Shown here: one piece after another, positions 38,628 through 50,207 of the stretch | How positions within the stretch are numbered: the first letter of the stretch is position 1 | How the letters are laid out: each line of letters opens with the position of its first letter | Assembly: GCF_032854445.1 (NCBI RefSeq) | Contig: NC_088301.1 | Span: forward strand, 4,577,703-4,641,702 | Source: Liolophura sinensis | Lineage: Eukaryota > Mollusca > Polyplacophora > Chitonida > Chitonidae | Direction of reading: 5' to 3' | DNA length: 64,000 bases | Program-made: the position numbers and the translations under genes | Notes under the pieces: generated by a model | What the model saw: the letters and a program-made list of their open reading frames with translations, nothing else | The model's database searches: none | What the model was told of the DNA's origin: nothing

Positions 38628-38881
38628 CAATGTATTTATTTATTTATTTATTTGATTGGTGTTTTACGTCGTACTCAAGAATATTTCACTTATACGACGG
38701 CGGTCAGCATTATGGTGGGTGGAAACCGGGCACAGCCCGGGGGAAATCCACGACCATCCGCAGGTTGCTGGCAGACCTTCTCACGTACGGCCGGAGAGGA
38801 AGCCAGCATGAGCTGGACTTGACCTCACAGCGACTGCATTGGTGAGAGACGCCTGGGTCATTGCACTGCGCTAGCGCAATG
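38628..38881 (-). mobile_element. SINE-A, near full-length copy
   Basis: The tail (TTTA)n is on the left and the core and tRNA-like head run rightward, ending CTGCGCTAGCGC. It is flanked by ACCAATGAA (38619-38627, 38882-38890). The open frames here are SINE shadows. Confidence 0.88.
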
Positions 38882-40162
38882 ACCAATGAATACCATATGA
38901 CGTCATTACCGACATCTTGTGCTCTATGTCACATGATAAAAATGAACACTTGAACAAACATGCTGTATATAGAATGAGAGAAATATAAGATAAAAATAAA
39001 AACAGACAAAAATACAGACCGTCCATGTCATTGGATATGTTTCCTGCGCGGTCCAGAATTGATCAATGTTCCGCAGGATGATGCGAATCAAATGTTCAAT
39101 CACTGAAAATATTGACATAGATCTATAATTCACGTCTCTTGTGATATCGTGGATTGGACTTTAAATAACTGAAGTTATGCAGGGTTGGAAAGCGATCAAC
39201 TTCTCGAAAACGGTTTGACTTGACCCACAACATGTATACAGACTTGTGAGTCAAGAAAACAATGACACGACCGATAAGTAAGCAAATGTTTAGGCATGTT
39301 CACATAAGATTAAGCTGAATCGGACAAGGACAGGAAGAAAGTCAAGTTGGGTTCGGTTGACAAACGTGGCTCAGACATCTTGGCGCCATGGACAGCCCAT
39401 TGCTGTCTATCCTTCGTGTTTTCTTCTTCCTTTCTTTACACGATTCGAATATTTCGGGGCCTTTTCTTCACAATGACAAAGACAAAAAAACATTCCTGCT
39501 GCAGACACAAGGATCCATTCCATGCAGCATAAGATGATGTTGTAGTCTCATGTACCGTACTATATGACGATTGAGAGCATATACAGCGTTGTATGTACAG
39601 TTTGTCTCCCAGAAACAGAGCTCTGTACACTGCGTCTGTAAAAATCATACCCAAAGCCGAAGTAGTGGTGGAAAACGGCAAAAACATAAAAATACGGATC
39701 GATACATGTATGTAAAAAGAGATAGCATGTTTCCCTGATTGTATACATGCAGTATATTGCCCATCACCTTTTACACAAAACGGTTTAAATATATTGTATT
39801 ATACCATATACGTTCTCCTGTGGATGAATGAATGAGTGCGGCTGCAATCCACTGGAAGTATTCCAACCATATCATGACGTCATTTAGTTACCATAACGTT
39901 AATGACGTCATATCAGCATATCCTGTTTGTGTGGCTGGAATGAAGTACTCACCATTCTTCGTATTTGTGGATGTCTCTGTCATGCTTCATTTACAGAACT
40001 GTAGTTGGCCATGTACTTTACTTATGACATGTAACAGTTGAAAAAGACTTTCCCCGTAAATCATGTCGCCTTATGGCACAATAACTAAGACAGCAACATT
40101 TACGAAAAATTTTTTGTTTATGATGTACGAAGTTTTGTAAGTGTAAGTGATCCTAAACTGCA

Positions 40163-40302
40163 AAATTGTCGCGCATGAAAGGCAGATTTGTGGTCAGCCT
40201 ACATATTGTAAAACGCGTTTTATCAGCAACAGAATTGTCGTGCATGAAAGGCAGATTTGTGGTCAGCCTACATATTGTATCACGCGTTTTATCAGCAACA
40301 GC
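40163..40302. repeat. Tandem duplication, 69-bp unit, two copies
   Basis: ATTGTC starts the units at 40165 and 40234. Each carries GCATGAAAGGCAGATTTGTG and ends TTTTATCAGCAACAG. They differ at only a few bases, so the event is recent. Confidence 0.92.
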
Positions 40303-41732
40303 TTGATTCGAACAAATGGGCATACTGATTCTTGAGTCAGTTTGAATCTGTTCTGATTTTACTTTTTCTGTTCAACACATGTGATTTCAGTATTATTAGA
40401 ATTGCGATTTTGTCCTTAGCGCAAACTATATGCTTTTAACGGATTAGTGCTGAAAGTGCCCGAGTGGGATGAAATATTGAAAATGTTGGAAACGTGTATC
40501 TCATCAGCAGCTGCAGGGGCTCAGTAATTTTCATGAAGCCGGTGAATAATACATGTGAGAACATTTGCCGGTCTGTTTGCTATAGACTGGAAATCCCAGG
40601 TGCTCAGCGAGGATCCAGCGTCAGGGTGAATCGCTGAAGGAATCCCTAGGGCAAGCAGCGGGTATGGCAGGCGGAGGATGAGTTCACATTGTCACCGAGC
40701 TCCGTGCTTTGCACACCGAGCGAATCGATCTCACAGGTGTCCCAGTATATCACAAGCGAAGTCAGCACGTCTCGCATTTTCACCGGGCTCCAAACAATCC
40801 CAGATTAATTATTTATTGCCCCAACGGTACAATATGAATTCAGAACACAACAGATAACCCGCTGGTCACATGTCCCTTATATCTAGAAATGATTTTTTTT
40901 CGCTTCAGAGAGAATCGATATATGTATATCAGATAGCCGTCGACCCGATAATGTACATACAGGTGTCAATTTCCTTGTTTCAGAAGTGCAAATCGTATTG
41001 ATGAGACAACCAGAACAATCGCAAGACCTACATGTAAACTTTATACTGATGTTCATTGTCTAACAAAGAGATCTCAAATTCCCAATTAGGTGACATACAC
41101 AATGTAGTTTTATTACACAATTCTTAAAAAGGATTTATATATTGTTCGTGTAACTCAATTCTTTGTCTTGTTAGAATATTCCCATTAAAGGGAAAATACC
41201 CTAAATAATAAGTGTAACATACATAACCCCAAAATACAATAGCTACGAGCTTTGCAGGCTATTGAACTTCCTGAAGCTTGAACGAGGGGTTTAAATTTCA
41301 CGAAACATCACAAACACACGAGAAGCTTAAAGCCAGACTTGATATGTTGTCCGGCTATAAATATTAACCAACGAAGACGCCTAAATGTGATAAGCTCCGG
41401 GTGTGCAGGAAAGGGACGTACCCGAAGTCCGTCACCCAAGAAGCAGAGAGGGTATACAAAAATATTCACATCAGACACACCGTTTAATGCTTGTGTGTTG
41501 ATGTTATAAATATGTAGTCCCTCTGTTCAATTTAAAATTCCCATGGAGGAGAAATGGATGGATTTATTTATATCATCTCGTGCATACTGCAATAGTTAAA
41601 CTACCTGGGCACCCATACATGCTGTCATATAACTAGTTTATACATAACAGCCAGAAACATGTCGGACCATTTACATACGCAGAAAAACCTCGCACTTAAA
41701 ATAGTTTGATATACTTCATCTGGACTTTGTAG

Positions 41733-42030
41733 TCAGTGTTGCCATCTTGAGTGTGCTTGTGACGTGGTAGCTGCAACCTTCATAGATTTTCTGTCTACAG
41801 TCAGTGGTGTTGTGTTGAGTGTGCTTGTGACGTGGCTGTAGCCGTTACAGATTTTCTGTCTATTTATAATGTCAGTGATGCCGTGTTGAGTGTGTTTGTG
41901 ACGTGGCTGTAGCCGTTACAGATTTTCTGTCTATTTATAATGTCAGTGATGCCGTGTTGAGTGTGCTTGTGACGTGGCTGCAGCCTTTACAGCTACTTTG
42001 TCTGTGGTCAGTGGTGTCGAGTTGAATGTG
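41733..42030. repeat. Minisatellite, about 71-bp unit, about four copies
   Basis: The unit carries TGTTGAGTGTGCTTGTGACG TGGCTG and ACAGATTTTCTGTCTATTTA. The middle two units are nearly identical and the outer ones are degenerate. Confidence 0.9.
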
Positions 42031-43205
42031 CTATCTTAATCCCATCATGAACGGACAGATATAGTGCATACGTAAACTGAGATCTTTAGCTTAACGGTAA
42101 CGGTAGCGCATGCTCGGTTATACAAACTGAATATTCCATATCACGGTAACTTGCTTTAATTCTAATGATATGAACTACCAAACTGAAATAAAACAGGAAA
42201 TCAAAAGCTTCAAGATGAACAACGAAATATGATAACTGTTGTCCGGTCGTATGCAACCGGTGAGTTACATCCACATTAATATTTGTATTTTATCCAGATA
42301 TTTTACACCATTTCCATTGGAATGCTTAAATGTTGGGTAGGGGGGTGGAACAGTGCATTCCTGTTTATGATGCCGACACCTGATAGGTGCGGAGTCCCTC
42401 TAGGTCACGAAAAAGAGGCCATAGCGTGTAGAAGAAAAAAACAATGCGCTTCAATCAAGAATGATAAGAAAATCCCTCCAACAACAACAAGGAAGAAAAA
42501 GCAACGTAGTCCATCGATGGAGTTGTTCGTCGCAGTGGAAGGAAGAAAAAAGGCAAACCATGCAAAGCAGCGACTTGAATTGACATTTTGTGACGTCTGT
42601 CCAAAAAAGAAGGGGAAAAATGGCAATGGCACCTGTTCCTGAGTGAGCAGATGCGGGATTAAGTATGATGCTATAGCCAGTGGGATGAAACGTTTTACTT
42701 GTATAGCATCAGAAGACCCACGAGAGCATTGTACAGGTGCTGACGGGAATTGCGTTTTTCCTGAATTTCTGTTGCACCCTCAGAATGCTCCCTTAAACGT
42801 TTGGAATTAACATCAGTTGGTAAATTTCATGAAATAAAATTCCGCAGATTTATCTGATATTGGTGTCTGTTGGCATAACAGTGGTGTACATGTACGACAG
42901 TTCATTTGCTCTAATACACGCGTAGAGTTGAATGACAGACAGCTATAGATAAGCAATCTACAATAATGTTCAGCTTCCATTGTTTAGCGGGTCACATCGC
43001 TCAGCTGACCTACACAACAATGATAGCATTCCAAAACAGATAACACTGACTTTGAAGACTACATTTGTTGTCACATGACTGTCACTAGGAGGTGCCACTG
43101 CCACTTTGACTAGCTGGGGATAGATGACAACGTAACGGAAACATAAACATATATACATACGTAAATAAATGGCGCCAAGAATGATGTAGACTTTTGTGCA
43201 GTATG

Positions 43206-43411
43206 AGTGAGTGAGTGCTTAAGGTTCAACGTCGTACTTAACAATTTTTCAGACATATGGCAACGAAGGAGTCCTTAGAGTGCTTTAAAACTTAGAACGC
43301 CAAGCGAGAAAGTTATAACTTCATCTTTTAAGGTCTTAGGTGTGACTCGACTCAAGTCTACCGCTACCGCTACCGAAGCGGACGCTCTACCAAGCGTGCT
43401 GTCGTGGCCGG
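43206..43411 (-). mobile_element. SINE-B, internally deleted copy
   Basis: The 3' module is on the left and the tRNA-like head (GAAGCGGACGCTCTACCAAG) on the right, but about 160 bp of the body is missing. Perfect 13-nt duplications TTTGTGCAGTATG flank it (43193-43205, 43412-43424). A small CTACCG triplication lies in the head. Confidence 0.85.
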
Positions 43412-43742
43412 TTTGTGCAGTATGTATCAGTCAGTCCATGTGCGTATTGTATGTCCTTGACATGTGCCAAAAATGAATAAAAGAGGAACAATATTATTTA
43501 AATGGATATCTGCGGGTTTATTGCAGCAGAAAAGGATATGTTGAACTCCGAAAACCATATGACTGTTTCTAACAATACATATGTGCTATGAAGCTTCTAG
43601 ATGAGAAAATAAAAGGAATCGTCAGTCTTGCAAAATTCCAGACTGGATCTCATTACCGAAAACATGGAATCGTGTCTTTCTAGGATAGAGTATTGCATTC
43701 CCGCAAGTGATATCAATCGAAATTCACTCCAAACCAAATTAG

Positions 43743-44106
43743 ACCGGCCCGGATAGCACAGTTGGTAGAGCGTCTGCTTCGGGACCGGTAGATCCAGGAT
43801 CAATCCTTGATCGAGTCACACCTAAGACTTTAAAAGAGGAAGTTGTAACTTCCTCGCTTGGCGTTCAGCATGAAGAGGATAGTGCAACGACTGTTTGATC
43901 CGTATCAGTACAATGGCTCGGGCGGGGCAGCTTACATGCCTTCGGTAAATCGTCTCAGTGAAGCAGCACTAAATAAAAGAGCGGTGGAAATCCGTCCTGC
44001 AACAAGGAGGCACATTACACGTACATGCACCCTAAGGATTCCTTCGTCGTTATATGACTGAAAAATTGTTTTGTACGACGTTAAACCCCAAGCACTCACT
44101 CACTCA
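43743..44106 (+). mobile_element. SINE-B, full-length copy
   Basis: A 364-bp element with a tRNA-like head (A-box TAGCACAGTTGGTAGAGCG, B-box-like GATCCAGGATCAATCC). The body follows, and the 3' module reads TCGTTATATGACTGAAAAAT ... ACGACGTTAAACCCC and ends in (CACT)n. Perfect 14-nt duplications CCAAACCAAATTAG flank it (43729-43742, 44107-44120). Confidence 0.9.
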
Positions 44107-44906
44107 CCAAACCAAATTAGCGGCCTTATAAGTGTCGTTGACCGCTTCATATCACTAAATTCCGTAAGCTCTGTCAGGAAAGCATTTGTCTCAACCGCAA
44201 AACTATACGGACCATAAAGCCGGGTGTACACGTGAGGATTGGGCAGAGCTAAACTGTTGTCTGGCGATTAGTAGCTATATTCTGCCAAAATCTATATGCA
44301 TGACTCACAACAAAGTTTATTTCCAAAAAACTTATGTCCAGTATCTGTAGGTTGCATGTGAAGTTCATTGTTGCTTACAAACCTGTCAAAACTGAGATAT
44401 TGCCAATGTGGAGTTCAGTCATCATCATTTATTCCAATATGTTGCCGTGCAGTATATTTTGGGTGCAGAAGTGAATCGTCTGTTAATGACAGTATTGCTT
44501 TCATTGTCCTTTGGAGTCACAATGTAGCAAATGTCACTGAGAAGAGAAGAATAAATCAATGTTTATGTCATGAACATCTTTGTGACAGTGTATGGGGCTT
44601 GGATTCGTTGTACAGGTATCATGGATATAGCTTTCATTACCTTGTTTGCACATTTCGTTCGCACCAAGAGAATCGGCTTTTTAGTTTTCGGGACACATGT
44701 GCATTATTGGGACCTGTATCTGTTGGCTGTAAATAGAGTACATTACAGGGAGCTGGCTTGATGGACAAGGTATCTGCGGGACAGACAGCGTCCAGCGGGG
44801 TCGCCAACAATATGTTTCTGTCAGCTTAAGCCATTTCAGAGACAGGGGAAATGCGTGGCTCACGTTTGCAGGAGCCCTTTAGAATAATTGATGGCTGGTG
44901 CGAGCT

Positions 44907-44925
44907 AGGAGAGAGAGAGAGAGAG
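44907..44925. repeat. Short (GA)n tract
   Basis: About eight GA units at the left edge of the GC-rich island with the 45295 X-box. It could serve as a GAGA-type site. Confidence 0.7.
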
Positions 44926-45294
44926 TTTCGCGCCACGGTGCCTTTGTCCTTTGTCCACGTAATGACACTGGCTATTAGTTCTTTTTAAGCACTGCATTAA
45001 TTATGAAGCGTTGGAAAATTGATACGAGCGTGAAGATGGAACTATCACGGTCATTCCGCGGACCGCAGCACATCTGCATGTAGGAGCGAGATAACGCCGA
45101 CAGTTGGCGAGAGAAAATAGGGCCGGCTAAAGAGCTCTAACCCATTCCTCGGAAGGGACTCGCAATCATTACTTGCTGGTTACACTGGACGACTGAGAGG
45201 GGTTGAGAGGCAGAGAGAGGGGCCCCCGGGATATTGCCTTATTAACCCCATCTCTGTCTGTCCTCGTGCCGCGAGGAAACCATGGAAATCCTCC

Positions 45295-45308
45295 GTCGCC
45301 ATAGTAAC
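45295..45308 (+). promoter_or_regulatory. Perfect RFX X-box match
   Basis: GTCGCCATAGTAAC fits the 14-bp X-box consensus GTHNCCATRGNAAC with no mismatch. RFX factors control ciliary and neuronal genes. It sits in a GC-richer island free of repeats, but no gene start is adjacent, so a distal role is inferred. Confidence 0.4.
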
Positions 45309-46514
45309 GGTGACAATTATCCGGAAGCCTCTTATTATTCCACCGGGACGAGCGCGAGGGGGATTGTTTCAAACGTGGGAGAGAATTTTACGTCCGGAAA
45401 GTAAGAGTATCCGACATGAAACGAATGACATGCGCACAGCGCTTAGTTCACCATCATTAAGCATCATGTATTGGAGACCCCAGAAGAAAGCCGTTTTCCT
45501 AGTGGCTTCTATAGGCTTCTTATCGTGACACTGAAGCCAAAATCTTCTTATCATTTCTTCACTTGGACTCACTCCCCCAGCCTGCCTACATAACGATCTA
45601 TTGATTTTACCGTAGGGTATAAGCCGATGGATGATGCCACGTGATATCGGATGACCAAACTGTTCAGCGTGTAAGACAGATCCAAATTACCCACTGCTCG
45701 ACCGTGTCTCCAGTTTCCCACTCCCCTTCCCCACTATCATCCCGGGGATAATCACTGGCCATCACACGACGACCAGCCTTACAATCTTGAGACGTAATTA
45801 GTGGAAAAGCTATATTACTGGCCGGGGGCGATCCAATATTCGGAGCAATCTTCTAACAGCCTGCACGTGTTACATTCAAACATATTACAAATATAGTTCA
45901 ACTCTCTCTGTCAATATCCCCATTCCCCGAAGCACAATTAGACAATATTCACCACTGAGGTCCTTATGGGAGTAGGGAGTAAAATACCATGGGCTGTACT
46001 AGCAGCCATCTAACTATACATGTCCACGTACGGTGACAAAACGTGTACAGGAAACCAAGCATACATGCGCGCTTCATCTGGTATTTCCATAAACCTAGGC
46101 GCATAGATATGTTACAGTAAAATCAGGTTCTCTACAAACGTCCTTAACCACCTTGCCTTTATCTATATAAACGTCATTTGGATACTGAGCTGCACTGTAA
46201 TTCACAGGGAAGAATATTTAGTTCTTCTGGTGTAACTATCCTGGCAAGGTTCTTCCATCCACCAGTAATGTAACATTTATATTCCTCATTAGCCCCACTT
46301 TGTTTTAAAATATAAATACACCTTGGCTCGGCCACTCTCAAGCGATTCTTCAAGTATATTAACGCTTAAAAACAATTTAAATAGAAAATAGTAGGACAAT
46401 AATAGGACAATACGAGATTGCATGCATCTGACAACTGCAGGTGAGCATTTCGTGCGTCCAGCATGCGCCACAATTGAGAATATATACGAACGCAGAAGAC
46501 CTATGAAACCAATC

Positions 46515-46719
46515 AGACCACTCTGAGTTCAAGTCCAACTCATGCTGGCTTCCTCTCCGGTCGTACTTGGGAAGGCCTCACAGCAACCTGCGGACGGTCG
46601 TGCCCCCCACCCCCACCCCCCGGGCTCTGCCCGGTTTCCCCCCACAATAATGCTGCCCGCCGTCGTATACTTGAAATATTTTTGAGTACGGCGTAAAATA
46701 ACCAGTCAAATAAATAAAT
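46515..46719 (+). mobile_element. SINE-A, 5'-truncated copy
   Basis: It runs from B-box GAGTTCAAGTCC to (AAAT)n. A C-rich expansion (about 46602-46621) replaces the usual GGGTTTCC segment. Confidence 0.82.
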
Positions 46720-46933
46720 CGGACGTACAGGCCGCATACATTCTGGGATCCTCGCTCCACTATATTCACAACATCCGCCGTAAAGCACCCAGGCTTTCCT
46801 GTATAACTTCAGTCAGATGGATGAGCATTTTATATTTTCAGCATAGCATTTAGTAATATCCTTTCTATGACTACAAATTTGTAAAACAGCTTGATAGACA
46901 AAATCAAGCAAAATTATGTTCATAGACATATTT

Positions 46934-47176
46934 CTTTCTTTATTTATTTATTTAATTTTATTTCTATTTCTTTATTTCTTATTTCATATAAAAATAAACG
47001 CCGTACTCAAGACTATTTCACTCATACGACGGATTTCAGTATTATGGTGGGAGGAAACCCCCAGGAGAGTCCGGGGGAAACCCATGATCATCCGCAGGTT
47101 GCCGGAGAGGAAGCCAGCAAGGGCTGGGCTCAAACGCATTGGTGAGAAGCTCCTGGGTCTGCGCGCGACGCGTTGA
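46934..47176 (-). mobile_element. SINE-A copy with degenerate tail
   Basis: A long T-rich tail is followed by GCCGTACTCAAGACTATTTC, the middle block and a shortened head ending near GAGAAGCTCCTGGGTCTGCG. Confidence 0.8.
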
Positions 47177-47804
47177 CATCTTTATATACCAGTGCATATA
47201 AAAGTACACACTGAATTAATCCCACTGAATGCGTTGGGTTTAAATGTTTGAAAATCAGGCGTTATAAAGTTGATTGTTGACATCATACTTTCCCATGCAG
47301 AATTCTAAATCAAACATAGTTTATCTGAAGTCACATATGTTTATAAAACCTGTCACAACAGAATGATTACTGTTCTATGACCTAATAGAGCTACATAAAC
47401 ATAATTGTCTGTTATTGCACAGTGCTTTAGACACGACAGCCTCGTTATGAAAATATACTGACCCAGGAAACCTCGGTACTATAATAAAAATGATTGAATG
47501 ATTTATTAATTCGGTTTTAACCTTCATGTGTCAGAATAGTTAAACATCAGCTAAATGGTGAATGTTCGCTTATACAATTAATTCATTAAGTCAAGTGTAG
47601 CTGTATGACTATGGAATGACGTCATTGTTATTGCGTCATAGTTGCCTATGGCTCGCGACTTCACATGACGTCACACAGTTGAGCACAGTTGATTGACTAC
47701 CGGTAATTTTTAACACGTAAAACAGTTGGATTCCACGCTTTGTCATTCATACGTAGTAGGCCTCCATCCCTGAAATCAGGCACTGAACAGCCAGTTACAT
47801 AGAT

Positions 47805-48095
47805 AGCTACATACTCCTTACAGCGCATGCGTCGCTCTCTAACGTTTGCTTTTACATCCCTGCACCACTCGCAAATTTTGTACAGAAATCTTAAACAACG
47901 CCAAGAGGTTACTATGATGAGGCAGGAAGTGATGTTAGAAAACACAAAAACTCTACCTCAACCTTTATTTCTAATAATACTATACACATGCATTCTCGTT
48001 ATATACGTACAACTTGATTGCGCAGGCTGCAAAGGTCAAGTCTGTCCATAGTGGTGGCAGTGGTGTGAAGCGAGCGTACAACGGCACAAGCGTTG
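47805..48095 (+). repeat. Dispersed repeat (family F), copy 2
   Basis: Counterpart of 6440-6850 in the same orientation, with TCCTTACAGCGC, GCAAATTTTGTACAGAAAT, GGCAGGAAGTGATG and TGTGAAGCGAGCGTAC. No target-site duplication is evident. Confidence 0.5.
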
Positions 48096-48310
48096 TAAAG
48101 AGTATGAGATGAGCTAGGAGAGCAACGAGAGCCTTGGTTTAGAACGGAATCATGCGTCATATATCCGTAACTACATGTATGTGCGTGCACACGAGGCATA
48201 CAAAACATTTTTATTATCGATCTCCTATATCCAGATGTTCATAAGTGTGCTAAGAGTTAAGTTTGCGATTGACTTCAGATTTCCTTTTTTTACTTTTCTA
48301 TTTCGTACTT

Positions 48311-48361
48311 TTATTGTTGCTTAAGGCCCTACTCAGGAATTTTTCACTTATAAGATGGCAA
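48311..48361 (-). mobile_element. SINE-A-like core fragment
   Basis: GGCCCTACTCAGGAATTTTT CACTTATAAGATGGC resembles the reversed core. Nothing else of the element is present. Confidence 0.45.
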
Positions 48362-48689
48362 ATTTTTATGTCTCTATATTTTACATTATTTATCCACAGA
48401 GGAAAGCATATCGTCCTGGGTAAACCATTACCGGTACCTTTTGACATGTTACTGACGAACTTTTCCACGTCTGATGTACATATATACCGAATTACCAGCA
48501 TCTGTATATAAACCCTGTCAAGTTTGTTTTTTTAGCATTGGTTGATATTTGGCTTGTTTAGATTTATCATAAATAGTTCATATTTGTCTCCATTCTGCAA
48601 CATTAGTTTGTATGTGTTCAGCATTGCTCACGTTTTTATTTATTTATTTTTCTTTTTTGTGCGTGTCTAAAACCAAACGAGTATTTTTT

Positions 48690-49115
48690 TAGCCCAACAT
48701 GGACGGACCATTGATTTTTCTGTATAGAATATTGACCGAGTGTAACATTTACCATTAGTTTGTGTACAATATTGATCAATGTTTTCCCCGTGTGCAACAG
48801 TGGCCATGTATTCCTCCAATGACCAACGACGGTTTGCCTGTGTAACATTGCCCATCGGTTTGTATATGTATAACATTTGCAGTTTTTTCTGTGTACAAAA
48901 TTGATCATTGTTTTCCCTATGTGCAACACTGGCCATTGATTTCTTAAAGTACGTTTGCTATTGGGTTGTTTGTGTACAACGTTGGTCATTGGTTGTTTGT
49001 GTACAACGTTGGCTATTGGGTTGTTTGTGTGCTTATTGGGTTCTTTGTATACAACGTTAGCTACTGGGTTGTCTGTTAGTCATTGTCCTCTAGTTTGCCT
49101 GTGTACACCTGACAT
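48690..49115. repeat. Degenerate tandem repeat, about 30-bp units
   Basis: Variants of GTTTGTGTACAACGTTGGTC ATTGG recur. A higher-order block with GTGTACAA..ATTGATCA and GTGCAACA.TGGCCAT appears twice about 130 bp apart. Confidence 0.75.
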
Positions 49116-49954
49116 CAGTATCAGTATATGGTTCACATTTCGTAAGGGTACCTTGAGCTTACTGTAGAGGACCCATACTTTCTACTGACAACCCATGTAT
49201 GTTCGTACACCGCTGTGGCTTGATCTGTGTGTGTCTTTGTTCAAATTTTACGCTCATCTGTATATCCGAATTTGATTGTTGGAAGGCAACATTTTCGGGC
49301 AGGGAGAAACAATCCATGTGTTCATAACATCTTCAGACGTGTGTAAAACATCTGTGAACAAAACCCTGTGTCGCTACAGATGACATTTCCCTAAAACCAC
49401 GGCCATATGCCGGTTACATGAAGATGATACATCACAGCAGATGAGAGTTACCGCCATGTACCAGTTAATTTGATCAGCTGTAGGGAGACGCGTACATTTT
49501 CGGAGCACCTGCACTTGCGTATACATGGTGATTTCATAATAACGGGGAAGATCTGACCGATATAATACACATAGGGAATGACCGAGAATTTTGCCGTGAT
49601 GAAATCCTACGTGAATCAAATCTATATGACAGTACATCGTGACAGAACAAACACAAACGGCTGTTTTTATCTGGTATCTGTAATTCAGGCCTATAAATAA
49701 GCAGCATTTTATTTATCCGCGTTGTGGTCAATCGACAGCGTCTCATATCCGTGTCTGTACACCACATGTCATGGTGGGCGATTCAATTAAAACTGATCTG
49801 GCTCGTGCTAATGGCCATACACCATGTAACCATGGCCCTATAGAAGAGATTTACCGACCAGATTGTGAGATGATTCACAGAATCTAGTCGTTCGTATACA
49901 TTGTTGGCGTAGAGTATTTGCAATTGGAATAATTGACAGAGTGACTACTTGTCT

Positions 49955-50207
49955 TTCTTATTTATTGAATTTGTTTCTACGACGTATTCAAAACTGTTTA
50001 ATCTGCGCGCCGGTGGTCAGCATTATGATGGGAGGAAATTCGGACAGAGCCCATGGAAGACTCACGAAAATCCGCAGGTTGCTGGAAGACCTTCATAAAT
50101 ACTTCTGGACAAAGAAGCCAGCGTGAAATGGACGTGAACTTACAACGTATTGGTAAGAAGCTCCTGGATCATTTGTCAACGCTAGCACCCTACCACTCGG
50201 CCCCGAA
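49955..50207 (-). mobile_element. Diverged full-length SINE-A copy
   Basis: The order of tail, core, ATCCGCAGGTTGCTGG block, GAAGCCAGCGTGAAATGG and head is intact. Substitutions are more frequent than in the other copies, so it is probably an older insertion. Confidence 0.75.

Larger units (their letters stand above)
38891..43192. other. Gene-free stretch
   Basis: It holds the 69-bp duplication and the 71-bp minisatellite. A GC-richer unique patch lies at about 40560-40830. A lysine-rich frame at 42283-42642 is not recognisable as a protein. Confidence 0.5.
44121..46514. other. Gene-free stretch with the strongest regulatory-looking island
   Basis: The island is about 44900-45450. The remainder is unique sequence with overlapping short frames on both strands and no family match. 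Confidence 0.5.

Noticed and set aside
42283-42642. 119-codon lysine-rich frame
   Set aside because: The sequence reads as A-rich low complexity (many AAG/AAA), with no motif I recognise and no splice or promoter context.
43745-43815. tRNA-like sequence with A- and B-box
   Set aside because: It is the head of SINE-B. The cloverleaf is not convincing, and the flanks are SINE body with target-site duplications.
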